DNA from: Candidatus Bathyarchaeota archaeon
GTDB taxonomy: Archaea; Thermoproteota; Bathyarchaeia; TCS64
Assembly: GCA_030602935.1 (NCBI GenBank)
Contig: JAUVYU010000053.1
Location: forward strand, 1-6,142
Length of the DNA: 6,142 nucleotides
Direction: 5' to 3'
In this document: positions 1 through 5,338 of the stretch, piece by piece
How the letters are laid out: every line of letters begins with the position of its first letter
Numbering within the stretch: the first letter of the stretch is position 1
The notes under the pieces: generated by a model
Databases searched by the model: none
The model's input: the letters and a program-made list of their open reading frames with translations, nothing else
What the model was told of the DNA's origin: nothing
Made by a program: the position numbers and the translations under genes

Positions 1-661
1 GAGCGGATTTCACGACGTTCCAAAAATCAACAGCTTTCGAAGCCTCTCTAAATGCATCGTCAAGTGATTTGGTTAATGTCAAACGTGATTGTAATCCTAA
101 TTTCGGAATAAGCAATACACTTTGGAATTCTTCTTCATCTGCATCGACATTTTGATATGTCCATGAGGCGTGATGAGAGATACCACCACGTAATTGTTGG
201 TTTCTTCTTTCAAGTAACTGTTCTATTGTGTTTAAATTCGCTTTAGCAATTCTATTATGTGCACGTACCAATATTTCATTTATAATCATTATTTCATGTG
301 GAGCATGAATACTTTTAGGAACCCGAATAAAAATGACTGCTTTATCATTTGAATTGAATACACAGACCCTTACTTCAGGTACAAGTGGAGGATTTATCCT
401 ACTTAGACATTTGTTTATTATTTTTTCTTCAAGGCCTTCTTCTAACGTTATACCTGGAATATCTTTTGGAATATTTGTTTTTTTATCGGCCTCAACTCCG
501 ACAAAGATAATGCCTCCTAATGTGTTTCCGAGTGCACATATTGATTTTTCTAGTTTGATCCCGTCAGGAAAACTAACTTTATATTCTATTTTTTGACCTT
601 CAGGAATCTTTTGGTCACAAAATTTCTGAATGATGTCATAAGTAATATTATTTAGTTCCAT
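1..661 (-). CDS. AlbA_2 / Schlafen-type ATP-binding domain protein, partial (C-terminus beyond left edge)
   Basis: An open frame reads leftward from ATG at 661 to the window edge without a stop, giving 220 residues; the C-terminus is missing. Residues about 20-140 match the pattern I know for the AlbA_2 domain (Schlafen_AlbA_2, PF04326). They show E26-Y-K near the start, then ICALGNTLGG with N46 and G49-G50, IIFVGV with G55, and later FIRVPKSIHAPHE and ILVRAHNRIAKAN. The domain is a putative nucleotide-binding module found in standalone regulators and Schlafen relatives. Residues 145-220 are not recognised. The ATG is the only good start: the frame is open upstream only to a TAG near 730, and the sole alternative is a TTG at about 679. 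No clear Shine-Dalgarno is visible. Codons are AT-rich and unlike the genes right of 1021, suggesting acquisition by transfer. A small membrane-protein frame lies 104 bases upstream on the same strand. Cellular role is unknown. Confidence 0.8.
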   Translation of the reverse strand, partial: MELNNITYDIIQKFCDQKIPEGQKIEYKVSFPDGIKLEKSICALGNTLGGIIFVGVEADKKTNIPKDIPGITLEEGLEEKIINKCLSRINPPLVPEVRVCVFNSNDKAVIFIRVPKSIHAPHEIMIINEILVRAHNRIAKANLNTIEQLLERRNQQLRGGISHHASWTYQNVDADEEEFQSVLLIPKLGLQSRLTLTKSLDDAFREASKAVDFWNVVKSA

Positions 662-721
662 AGTAAAAATCGAAGATAACAATTTCTTAGAAAGACTACG
701 TTTCCAGTACGCTTTATCATT

Positions 722-759
722 TTCGCACTACGCTTGGTGTGATTATATGGTTGTGCGAA
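722..759. repeat. Short inverted repeat between membrane-protein ORF and AlbA_2 gene
   Basis: TTCGCAC at 722-728 is matched by GTGCGAA at 753-759, a perfect 7-base inverted repeat with a 24-base spacer. The spacer carries a TATA-like stretch that reads CCATATAATC on the minus strand (about 742-751). That stretch could be a promoter for the AlbA_2 gene with a leader of roughly 60 bases. The pair could be an operator or a weak transcript hairpin; chance is not excluded. Confidence 0.3.
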
Positions 760-765
760 GGGATT

Positions 766-951
766 TCAGATGTTAATGGATTCTCCCGTTAATATTATAT
801 ACCTTGATATGAGGAAGACTATGACGATAGCTATACTTGCTATCTTGACTATATTTTCTATCACACCGCCTTGACTACTAGCCCACGTATTAGCAGCTCC
901 AAGAATAATCACTAAGACAAAAGTTACGATGATAATTATCCAGGGATCCAA
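766..951 (-). CDS. Possible small two-helix membrane protein (61 aa)
   Basis: This 61-residue frame starts at TTG (951) and has no internal Met, so TTG is the only standard start after the in-frame TAA upstream. A Shine-Dalgarno-like GGTGG lies at 956-960, four bases before it, which supports the start. The protein has two hydrophobic stretches, about residues 4-20 and 34-50, joined by a polar loop near residues 22-33 (NTWASSQGGVIE) and followed by a short polar tail. A small integral membrane protein with two helices is therefore likely if the frame is expressed. I do not recognise a family. It sits on the same strand just upstream of the AlbA_2 gene in the same AT-rich segment, so co-expression is possible. 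AT-rich DNA favours chance hydrophobic frames, so confidence is limited. Confidence 0.45.
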   Translation of the reverse strand: MDPWIIIIVTFVLVIILGAANTWASSQGGVIENIVKIASIAIVIVFLISRYIILTGESINI

Positions 952-1021
952 GCTTCCACCGTAAGTTTAAATCTATGATAACCTAAATACCTTTCTCAGT
1001 CCCTCACAAAATAAATTTTTT

Positions 1022-1279
1022 TTAATCCCTTTTTTTCAACGTAAGGACAATCTTTAATCTCTCTTCTGAAAGTGGGAACAGATCCCAGCGTCCGACTTCC
1101 TGGCCCGTCATGAACTTTATGTGCTTCCCTATCTCGTCCATCACGTGGTCCGTGAAGTGGTCCATGGTTACCTCGGCGAGGAAGCCCGTCTCACCGCTGC
1201 TGACCTCCACGCTATGAGTGTCATTGTACACTGCGAGGGCGGTCTCGATGGCCATCCTGATCTCGTGGGATAGGGTCAT
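1022..1279 (-). CDS. Hypothetical protein, 85 aa
   Basis: A GC-rich frame of 85 residues from ATG at 1279 to TAA at 1022. It looks like a soluble alpha/beta protein, with a helical N-terminus (about 4-18), two strand-like stretches around a Gly turn (residues 22-39), a central amphipathic helix (about 40-60) and a terminal strand ending in KKRD. There is no signal peptide, membrane segment, Cys cluster or motif I recognise. Codon use resembles the aminotransferase upstream, which supports a real gene. A TATA-like element (TTTATG preceded by AAAAGA, 1309-1320) is about 33 bases before the ATG, predicting a leader of only a few bases; no Shine-Dalgarno is seen. It marks the left limit of the GC-rich core, because DNA to its left is AT-rich. 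Function unknown. Confidence 0.7.
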   Translation of the reverse strand: MTLSHEIRMAIETALAVYNDTHSVEVSSGETGFLAEVTMDHFTDHVMDEIGKHIKFMTGQEVGRWDLFPLSEERLKIVLTLKKRD

Positions 1280-1308
1280 TTAGCTAGGGTACGGGTTCCA
1301 GCGCCGCC

Positions 1309-1320
1309 CATAAATCTTTT
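1309..1320 (-). promoter_or_regulatory. TATA/BRE-like promoter of the 85-aa gene
   Basis: On the minus strand this reads AAAAGATTTATG, a purine-rich BRE-like start followed by a TATA-like TTTATG. Its centre is about 33 bases before the ATG at 1279, so an archaeal start about 26 bases downstream would leave a leader of roughly 7 bases. Confidence 0.55.
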
Positions 1321-1380
1321 CGTTATCACCCGATTTGTGAGCATCCTGCGTATACAACGGGTTTGGAAGGAATGGATGTG

Positions 1381-1420
1381 TAAGAAAAGGGAAAAAGGAA
1401 GGAAAGTAGGGGTTCCCTAC
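1381..1420 (-). terminator. Hairpin plus pyrimidine tract after the aminotransferase gene
   Basis: Reading on the minus strand, GTAGGG and CCCTAC form a perfect 6-base stem with a 3-base loop (1406-1420), overlapping the aminotransferase TAG. It is followed by a long T/C-rich tract (1381-1405) with T-runs of three to five. T-rich tracts are the main intrinsic termination signal in archaea, so this probably ends the aminotransferase transcript; the hairpin may be incidental. Confidence 0.5.
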
Positions 1421-2616
1421 TTCTGGTACTTCTTGACGAACCGCTCAACGCGGTCCATCGCAGCCTCGAAGCAGGTGTCGGGTTCGTTCTTGAACCAGCC
1501 TGGCATCTTCTGTGTAGAGAGGGGCCTGATCATCGAGAGGCGGACGTGGCCTTCGGCTGCCCCGGGTCCGTAGCCGGCTCCGGAGACGATCCTTACTGCC
1601 TCCTCTTCCGCCAGCTTCAGGACGAAATCGTTGGAGCTCAGTGTGGTTCCAGTAATGTCGGGGAACAGGTAGAACGCGCCTTCAGGCTTCTTGCAGGAGA
1701 CTCCCGGCATCTCGTTCAGCCTCTTCACGCCGTAATCGATGCGCTCCTCGTACTCCTTCTTTATGGCCACAACGTACTCGTAGCCATCGGTCATCGCCTT
1801 GACGGCGCCCAGCTGGATCGGCCAGGAGACGGCGCTCCCGGGGGCTCTCCCCACGTACGGGGCCATCTCGGGTCCCGAGACGATCCAGCCCGTCCTCATG
1901 CCGGCCCAAGAGTACATCTTAGTGAACGCCATGCAGACAATGGTCCTGTTCTCCATCCCCGGGTAGGTGATGAGGGCCTCATGCTTCGTCCCGTCCCAGC
2001 AGAACTCCGAGTACGTCTCATCGGAGACCACAACGAAGTCGTGGTCGACGGCTAGGTCAGCGATCCCCTTCAGCTCCTCCTTGGTGAAGACCGCCCCAGA
2101 CGGGTTGCCTGGGTTATCTATATAGAGGGACTTCGTCTTGGGGGAGATGGCCTCCTTGAGGGCCTCCAGATCTGGACGGAACTGGCCATCGGTCTTCTTC
2201 ATATCTGCGTAGACCGTCTTGACGCCGAAGAACCCGAGGGGCCTCCTGCCGCCTCCGTAGGCAGGATCAAAGGTGATCCCCTCCTCCCCTGAGTTCAGGA
2301 TGGCCGCGTAGGCCTGGAACAGGCTCTGTGACCCTCCGCCGGTGATGGCTATCTGACCCGGCTGGGCCTCGTACCCGTACTTCGAGTAGTACTTCACCAA
2401 AGCGTCTCTGAGGGTGGGCTCCCCCCCGAAACAGTAGTGGGTCTTACCCTCACAGATGGCGTCGTACACGGTTTTGGCTATGTAATCAGGCAGAAGGAAG
2501 TTGGGGTCACCAGCTGCTAGGCTTATCGTTCCCGGAGCGGCCGCGACCCTGCGCCTCGTAGCAGAGCGCCGTATTTCACCTGTCAGTTCCTTCCGAACAA
2601 GCTTTTCGATTGACAT
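1417..2616 (-). CDS. PLP-dependent class I/II aminotransferase (aspartate aminotransferase-like)
   Basis: A complete 399-residue protein of the usual length for fold-type I aminotransferases. These enzymes swap an amino group between an amino acid and a 2-oxo acid in the cytoplasm using pyridoxal phosphate. Visible landmarks include the AAGDPNF substrate loop (34-40) and a helix-capping ITGGGSQ (91-97). NPGNPSG (168-174) holds the conserved Asn171. DETY (199-202) carries Asp199, which pairs with the PLP ring nitrogen, and Tyr202. The Schiff-base Lys is K233 in AFTKMYSWAGMRTGW, with phosphate-binding R241. Carboxylate-binding R359 is in GHVRLSM. All key residues are present, so it should be active. 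Substrate cannot be read from sequence; aspartate, alanine or aromatic specificity are all possible. The ATG at 2616 lies 27 bases from a TATA-like box, suggesting a leaderless, single-gene transcript. Confidence 0.93.
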   Translation of the reverse strand: MSIEKLVRKELTGEIRRSATRRRVAAAPGTISLAAGDPNFLLPDYIAKTVYDAICEGKTHYCFGGEPTLRDALVKYYSKYGYEAQPGQIAITGGGSQSLFQAYAAILNSGEEGITFDPAYGGGRRPLGFFGVKTVYADMKKTDGQFRPDLEALKEAISPKTKSLYIDNPGNPSGAVFTKEELKGIADLAVDHDFVVVSDETYSEFCWDGTKHEALITYPGMENRTIVCMAFTKMYSWAGMRTGWIVSGPEMAPYVGRAPGSAVSWPIQLGAVKAMTDGYEYVVAIKKEYEERIDYGVKRLNEMPGVSCKKPEGAFYLFPDITGTTLSSNDFVLKLAEEEAVRIVSGAGYGPGAAEGHVRLSMIRPLSTQKMPGWFKNEPDTCFEAAMDRVERFVKKYQK

Positions 2617-2638
2617 CCTTAGGGGGTGCGGTATGTCA

Positions 2639-2646
2639 CATAAAAC
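2639..2646 (-). promoter_or_regulatory. TATA box of the aminotransferase gene
   Basis: The minus strand reads GTTTTATG, preceded by an A-rich GGAAAACT that could serve as BRE. The centre (about 2643) is 27 bases before the ATG at 2616, which predicts transcription starting at or next to the start codon. No Shine-Dalgarno is evident, consistent with leaderless translation. Confidence 0.6.
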
Positions 2647-2808
2647 AGTTTTCCATCAGGTATTGTTCTGAAAAGGAAAATGACGCCCCTATGATCGATT
2701 TTTCATGACATCTTCCTGGGGGAAAGTCATCGGATGGGGCTCGAAAAGCGGCTTAAAGTCAAACCCTTTCGTCCATCTGGGTTTCAATACCGTTCTAACT
2801 GGGAATTA

Positions 2809-2896
2809 TGGCGCCGGGAATGGGATTCGAACCCATGCTCTCCAGGGAGAACCAGTTTTCAAGACTGGCGCCGTGTCCAGGCTTGGCTACCCCGGC
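2809..2896 (-). tRNA. tRNA-Ser (anticodon UGA), CCA encoded
   Basis: The minus strand folds as a type II (long variable arm) tRNA. The acceptor GCCGGGG (2896-2890) pairs with TCCCGGC (2819-2813), with one G-U pair at the base. The D stem is GCC/GGC. The anticodon stem CCAGT/ACTGG encloses CTTGAAA, placing the anticodon TGA at 2861-2859. The variable arm forms TCTCC/GGAGA around a 2-base loop. The T stem ATGGG/CCCAT encloses the standard TTCGAAT loop. The discriminator is G (2812), as expected for serine, and CCA is encoded at 2811-2809. It reads UCA codons and, by wobble, other UCN codons. No intron is present. Confidence 0.96.
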
Positions 2897-2921
2897 TCAA
2901 AGAAACAGGACGTTCCCCGGG

Positions 2922-2934
2922 TAAATGTTTATCG
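2922..2934 (-). promoter_or_regulatory. Probable TATA box of tRNA-Ser
   Basis: The minus strand reads CGATAAACATTTA, an AT-rich island in otherwise GC-rich flanks. Its centre is about 31 bases before the mature tRNA 5' end at 2896, so transcription would start a few bases upstream of the tRNA, a common archaeal arrangement. Confidence 0.5.
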
Positions 2935-3078
2935 CACAGCCTGTATTTTTTCACTTTTTTCGACCTAAAATTACATTAAAAAATGAATAAAGGAAAGGAC
3001 TTCATCATTTAACAAGTATTAAGGATCAATATTTTCAAGGCTGTTTCTAGTTATCTATTCCTATTGGTTAATAACGTA

Positions 3079-3119
3079 AGTTATAATGACTATGTTTCTT
3101 TGATACGTTGAATCCCTAT
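3079..3119 (+). repeat. Spaced repeat module, copy 1
   Basis: AGTTATAAT (3079-3087), 23 bases, then AATCCCTAT (3111-3119). The same two 9-base words recur in the same order in copy 2, about 77 bases to the right. This copy is followed by an AT-rich TATA-like stretch (ATGATATTATATTATAG). It may be a regulator binding site or a duplicated promoter element. Confidence 0.5.
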
Positions 3120-3156
3120 ATGATATTATATTATAGTAGCACAGAATATCATTCAT

Positions 3157-3195
3157 AGTTATAATAAAAATTGTAAAGTGATTCAAAATCCCTAT
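3157..3195 (+). repeat. Spaced repeat module, copy 2
   Basis: AGTTATAAT (3157-3165), 21 bases, then AATCCCTAT (3187-3195), repeating the words of copy 1. This copy runs directly into the TATA-like TTAAATATAG, which lies at a suitable distance to serve the pilin-like gene. The second word could therefore act as or overlap its BRE. Confidence 0.5.
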
Positions 3196-3203
3196 TAAAT
3201 ATA
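3191..3203 (+). promoter_or_regulatory. Probable promoter of the pilin-regulator operon
   Basis: CCTATTAAATATA contains a good TATA-like core (TTAAATAT, 3195-3202). Start of transcription would be near 3224, leaving roughly 25-40 bases of leader depending on the true start codon. That leader contains GAGG (3235-3238). Other TATA-like words (GAAATATGG at 3210, CAATAAAAAG at 3221) make the exact choice uncertain. Confidence 0.45.
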
Positions 3204-3262
3204 GAGAGGGAAATATGGTTCAATAAAAAGGGTTGAGGAATGTAGAATTGACTACCAGAACA

Positions 3263-3808
3263 ATGAATAGGAACAGGGGTCTAAGCGAGGTCGTCTCGAC
3301 TCTGATACTGCTGGTGGTGGCCGTCCTTCTGGCGGCAGTCGTCGCGTACTACGCCACCAACGTTACGATGACCAGGACCAACATGGAGGAGGTCCGCCTC
3401 AGCAAGCAGCACGTCTGGGTCAACAGCTCGGGCGCCGTCGCTGCCGTGAAGGTCCAGAACCTAGGAGGCAGGGACATCCTCATCGACAAGCTGTCCGTGA
3501 GGAGCGTCGCGGCGGACTGGGACCAGATCTACTACTACAGGGTGCCCTCGGGCTCCAGCGTGAACGAGGACCAGAACATCACGAGCTACGCCAGTCTCAC
3601 GGGAGCTGTCGTGCTAATTGACGGGAGGAACTACACCCAGGCCACTTCGGACATGCCCCTCATCTCGGGGGGTGAGCTCCTGGTCTACGTCAAGGGGCCC
3701 CATAACATCCATATGGACGACATCGGCACAACGGTGGCCCTCAGCGTGACGACTAACAACGCCCAGTACATCACTGAGTGCAACGTAAAGTCAGCCTCTT
3801 CTCAATAA
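3263..3808 (+). CDS. Archaeal type IV pilin-like / archaellin-like surface protein with class III signal peptide
   Basis: From ATG at 3263 this is a 181-residue secreted protein. The N-terminus MNRNRG then LSEVVSTLILLVVAVLLAAVVAYY is a class III signal: a short basic leader, predicted prepilin-peptidase cut after G6, and a hydrophobic assembly helix (about 8-30). This resembles the Pilin_N group of archaeal pilins. The rest is strand-rich, with four N-glycosylation sequons (N33, N54, N105, N123) and a late ISGGELLVYVKGP segment, as expected of an exposed glycosylated subunit. No metal or catalytic motif is seen. The start is uncertain: TTG at 3233 or at 3248 in the same frame adds 10 or 5 residues, and GAGG at 3235-3238 best fits TTG 3248. 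I chose ATG because its leader is of typical length. It heads an operon with a winged-helix gene 15 bases downstream. Adhesive pilus or minor pilin fits better than main archaellin, as no archaellum genes are nearby. Confidence 0.85.
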   Translation: MNRNRGLSEVVSTLILLVVAVLLAAVVAYYATNVTMTRTNMEEVRLSKQHVWVNSSGAVAAVKVQNLGGRDILIDKLSVRSVAADWDQIYYYRVPSGSSVNEDQNITSYASLTGAVVLIDGRNYTQATSDMPLISGGELLVYVKGPHNIHMDDIGTTVALSVTTNNAQYITECNVKSASSQ

Positions 3809-3809
3809 T

Positions 3810-3816
3810 GAGGTGA
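3810..3816 (+). promoter_or_regulatory. Strong Shine-Dalgarno of the winged-helix gene
   Basis: GAGGTGA, a long match to the archaeal 16S anti-SD, lies 7 bases before ATG 3824 and just after the pilin stop. It is the clearest ribosome site in the window. It fits an internal operon gene that needs its own initiation signal. Confidence 0.8.
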
Positions 3817-3823
3817 AATAAAG

Positions 3824-4105
3824 ATGGATAATGAGAACAAACGGAGATCCAAGTTGGAGATAATGCTCACCGTGTTGAGCGCGGTGAGGGATGGAGAGCA
3901 CAAGCCGACGAAGATAATGTACGCAGCCAACATGTCATGGAACCTGACGCAGAGAGTCTTCACCGACCTGGTCGATCAGGGGCTTCTCGATATGCGGGAG
4001 GTGCCCCGGGGCAACAGGTCGATACGCAGGTACGAGATAACCGAGAAGGGTTTGAACGTACTTGCGTACTTCAACGAAGCCAACGCTCTCCTGAACATAA
4101 CTTAA
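3824..4105 (+). CDS. Winged helix-turn-helix regulator, ArnR1-like (HTH_45)
   Basis: A 93-residue basic DNA-binding protein. A first helix (about 9-22, KLEIMLTVLSAVRDG) is followed by KPTKIMYAANMSWNLTQRVFTDLVDQGLL (27-55), the helix-turn-helix of the archaeal ArnR1-like winged-helix family (PF14947 pattern). A beta wing comes next (about 56-73), with basic RGNRSIRR and the YEITEKG strand-turn signature. A C-terminal helix (76-90) probably forms the dimer interface. There is no sensor domain or membrane anchor. In Sulfolobus, ArnR proteins regulate archaellin expression, so sitting 15 bases after a pilin-like gene is suggestive, but regulation of that gene is my inference. The ATG is fixed by the strong Shine-Dalgarno. 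It converges on the TatD gene with a 9-base gap. Confidence 0.87.
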   Translation: MDNENKRRSKLEIMLTVLSAVRDGEHKPTKIMYAANMSWNLTQRVFTDLVDQGLLDMREVPRGNRSIRRYEITEKGLNVLAYFNEANALLNIT

Positions 4106-4108
4106 CCA

Positions 4109-4123
4109 TTTTTTCTATTTTAT
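4109..4123 (+). terminator. T-rich terminator of the pilin-regulator operon
   Basis: TTTTTTCTATTTTAT begins 4 bases after the regulator stop. T-rich runs without a hairpin are typical archaeal terminators. It overlaps the last codons of the convergent TatD gene. Confidence 0.6.
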
Positions 4124-4882
4124 TCCGAATATCTCAACTGCCTTCCTAGTCGTGGCTAGGGCTATCTCCTCAGGGGTCGTTTCCTTGAGCTTCGCCAGGG
4201 CCCTCGCTGTGATCGTGACGTCCATGGGCTCAGAGCCCCTCTTCCTGTTCCTCATGTAGACCGGGCAGTCGGTCTCAACGAGGATGCTCTCCAGGGGGGC
4301 GTGTTCCAGAGCGGCTCTGTGGTCCTTGCTGTACTCCGCTGCGGGCGTGGCTGAGATGTAGTACCCTCTGTCTAGGAGGCTGTCAAGGACGTCCAGCGGG
4401 CCGCTGTACCAGTGGAAGATGATCCGCTCGGGGCCGTGAGCCACTGCTAGGTCTAGGGCGTCCTGCCATGACCCTCTTCCGTGCACGGAGGTCGGGAGGT
4501 CCTGCTCCTTGGCCATCTGGAGCTGCTCTGTGTAGATCTCACGTTGCCTCTCCCTGACCCCTTCGTCCTTCCTGGCTGCCTTATCCCAGTAGTCCAGCCC
4601 GATCTCGCCCACCGCCACCACCCTTGCTATGTTGGCCTGTATGTACCTGAGGGTCTCGGGGACGTCGTCGTTCAGGAACTCTGTGGGGTGGATGCCAATC
4701 GCCGGGAGGACGAAGCCTGGGTACCTTTCCGCCCATTCGAAGGTGGCCAAAGAAGAGGCGAGGTTGGTGCCCATTGCGATGATGGCCTCCGCGCCTGCCT
4801 CCTTCGCCCTCTGGATCACTCCCTCCTTGTCCTCCAGCTCGCTCAGGTGGGCGTGGGTGTCCACGTACATTTCTCTCTTCAT
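4115..4882 (-). CDS. tatD: TatD family metal-dependent hydrolase (DNase)
   Basis: From ATG at 4882 this gives 255 residues, normal for TatD. The family folds as a metal-dependent TIM barrel and several members act as cytoplasmic 3'-5' exonucleases. All expected ligands are visible: DTHAH with H10 and H12, GIHP (H65), GEIGLDY with bridging E93, H134 in SVHGRG, H157 in IIFHWYSG, and D205 in VETDCP. RGSEPMDV (residues 215-222) matches the usual Arg-x-Glu-Pro near the end. An upstream TTG at 4906 would add 8 residues, but a TATA-like box (4903-4912) lies over that codon and about 26 bases before ATG 4882, so the shorter start is preferred and the message is probably leaderless. The gene converges on the winged-helix gene. 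DNA repair or quality control is the likely role; some archaeal members may act on other substrates. Confidence 0.92.
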   Translation of the reverse strand: MKREMYVDTHAHLSELEDKEGVIQRAKEAGAEAIIAMGTNLASSLATFEWAERYPGFVLPAIGIHPTEFLNDDVPETLRYIQANIARVVAVGEIGLDYWDKAARKDEGVRERQREIYTEQLQMAKEQDLPTSVHGRGSWQDALDLAVAHGPERIIFHWYSGPLDVLDSLLDRGYYISATPAAEYSKDHRAALEHAPLESILVETDCPVYMRNRKRGSEPMDVTITARALAKLKETTPEEIALATTRKAVEIFGIK

Positions 4883-4902
4883 GCAATGAACATCGTCGCA
4901 TA

Positions 4903-4912
4903 TCAAATTAAG
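4903..4912 (-). promoter_or_regulatory. Probable TATA box of the TatD gene
   Basis: The minus strand reads CTTAATTTGA, about 26 bases before ATG 4882. It lies on top of the alternative upstream TTG codon, arguing against that start. Confidence 0.5.
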
Positions 4913-4951
4913 TATCTTGGATGTTCAGATGGCCTCTTGGATGGTTGGCGG

Positions 4952-5284
4952 TTATTTCCAGTGTTCAAGTTCCTTCTCTATCTCGCGGTCGTCCTTCCGT
5001 CTCTTCAGGATGTACCAGGCTAACCAGGTCAAGGTGAAGGTCGGGATGATGTCTATCCCGGGGAGGAGCTCGAAAATTGAGATCAGGCCTATCCAGCCCA
5101 AGAAGTAGGCGCAGAATATGATCCCGGCCACGTCGAAAATGTCCCCTCCGACGGGCATCATGAGCATGGGGAAGCCGTACTCGACGAGGTCGAATGTGAG
5201 GCAGACTAGGAGGGAGCCAAGCTCATCCCAGTTGAGGCGTACAAGCCAGGGCGCTGAGAGGTTCTTCGTGGACGAGGTGTTCAC
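4952..5284 (-). CDS. Small membrane protein, 110 aa, family not recognised
   Basis: A 110-residue protein from GTG at 5284. After a polar N-terminus (1-22) there are probably three hydrophobic stretches: about 23-44 (moderate, broken by Asp and Glu), 50-71 and 76-93. A charged, helical C-terminus follows (RRKDDREIEKELEHWK, 95-110) and is presumably cytoplasmic. Acidic residues and prolines sit at the membrane edges in GGDIFD (46-51) and FELLPGIDIIPTFT (71-84). This looks like a conserved motif and not random sequence, but I do not know a function. A TATA-like box is centred about 26 bases before the GTG, predicting a leaderless message. The gene lies between UPF0147 and TatD on the same strand, with its own promoter, so a shared role is not implied. 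Confidence 0.75.
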   Translation of the reverse strand: MNTSSTKNLSAPWLVRLNWDELGSLLVCLTFDLVEYGFPMLMMPVGGDIFDVAGIIFCAYFLGWIGLISIFELLPGIDIIPTFTLTWLAWYILKRRKDDREIEKELEHWK

Positions 5285-5306
5285 CGTATTCCTTCTGGGG
5301 GTTGAG

Positions 5307-5317
5307 GTATAAAAATG
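5307..5317 (-). promoter_or_regulatory. TATA box of the 110-aa membrane protein gene
   Basis: The minus strand reads CATTTTTATAC (5317-5307), centred about 26-27 bases before the GTG at 5284. It sits in the short gap after the UPF0147 stop, so the membrane-protein gene can be transcribed on its own. Confidence 0.65.
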
Positions 5318-5338
5318 AAAAGATGGTTCCTGCTTGAT

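Larger units (their letters stand above)
2935..3262. other. AT-rich intergenic region between tRNA-Ser and the pilin-like gene
   Basis: About 330 bases with no frame of convincing length on either strand. It is strongly AT-rich from about 2945 and separates two divergently read units: tRNA-Ser leftward and the pilin operon rightward. It contains two copies of a spaced repeat (3079-3119 and 3157-3195), a short palindrome GTTAATAAC (3067-3075) and several TATA-like stretches. It most likely serves as the regulatory region of the pilin operon. An undetected small RNA cannot be excluded. Confidence 0.6.

Noticed and set aside
333..596. Plus-strand 87-aa frame
   Set aside because: It lies antisense to the conserved AlbA_2 domain, which explains the coding signal better.
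1546..2055. Plus-strand 169-aa frame antisense to the aminotransferase
   Set aside because: High-GC antisense shadow of a gene with all catalytic residues intact; its Arg/Gly/His-rich composition is typical of an artefact.
2809..2896. tRNA-Ser as an integration site for a mobile element
   Set aside because: I found no second copy of the tRNA 3' end in the window and no integrase; the AT-rich accessory segment is 1.8 kb away with core genes between.
2705..2979. Two overlapping plus-strand frames (87 and 81 aa) covering the tRNA
   Set aside because: They read through the antisense of tRNA-Ser; the translated peptide (GIRTHALQGEPVFKTG) is the familiar artefact of an antisense tRNA.
3263..3808. 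Main archaellin (flagellin) of an archaellum operon
   Set aside because: The signal peptide fits, but no archaellum assembly genes are adjacent, the next gene is a regulator, and the mature region is not clearly archaellin.
4481..5023. Plus-strand 180-aa frame antisense to TatD
   Set aside because: Antisense shadow; the TatD metal-binding motifs in the minus frame are decisive.
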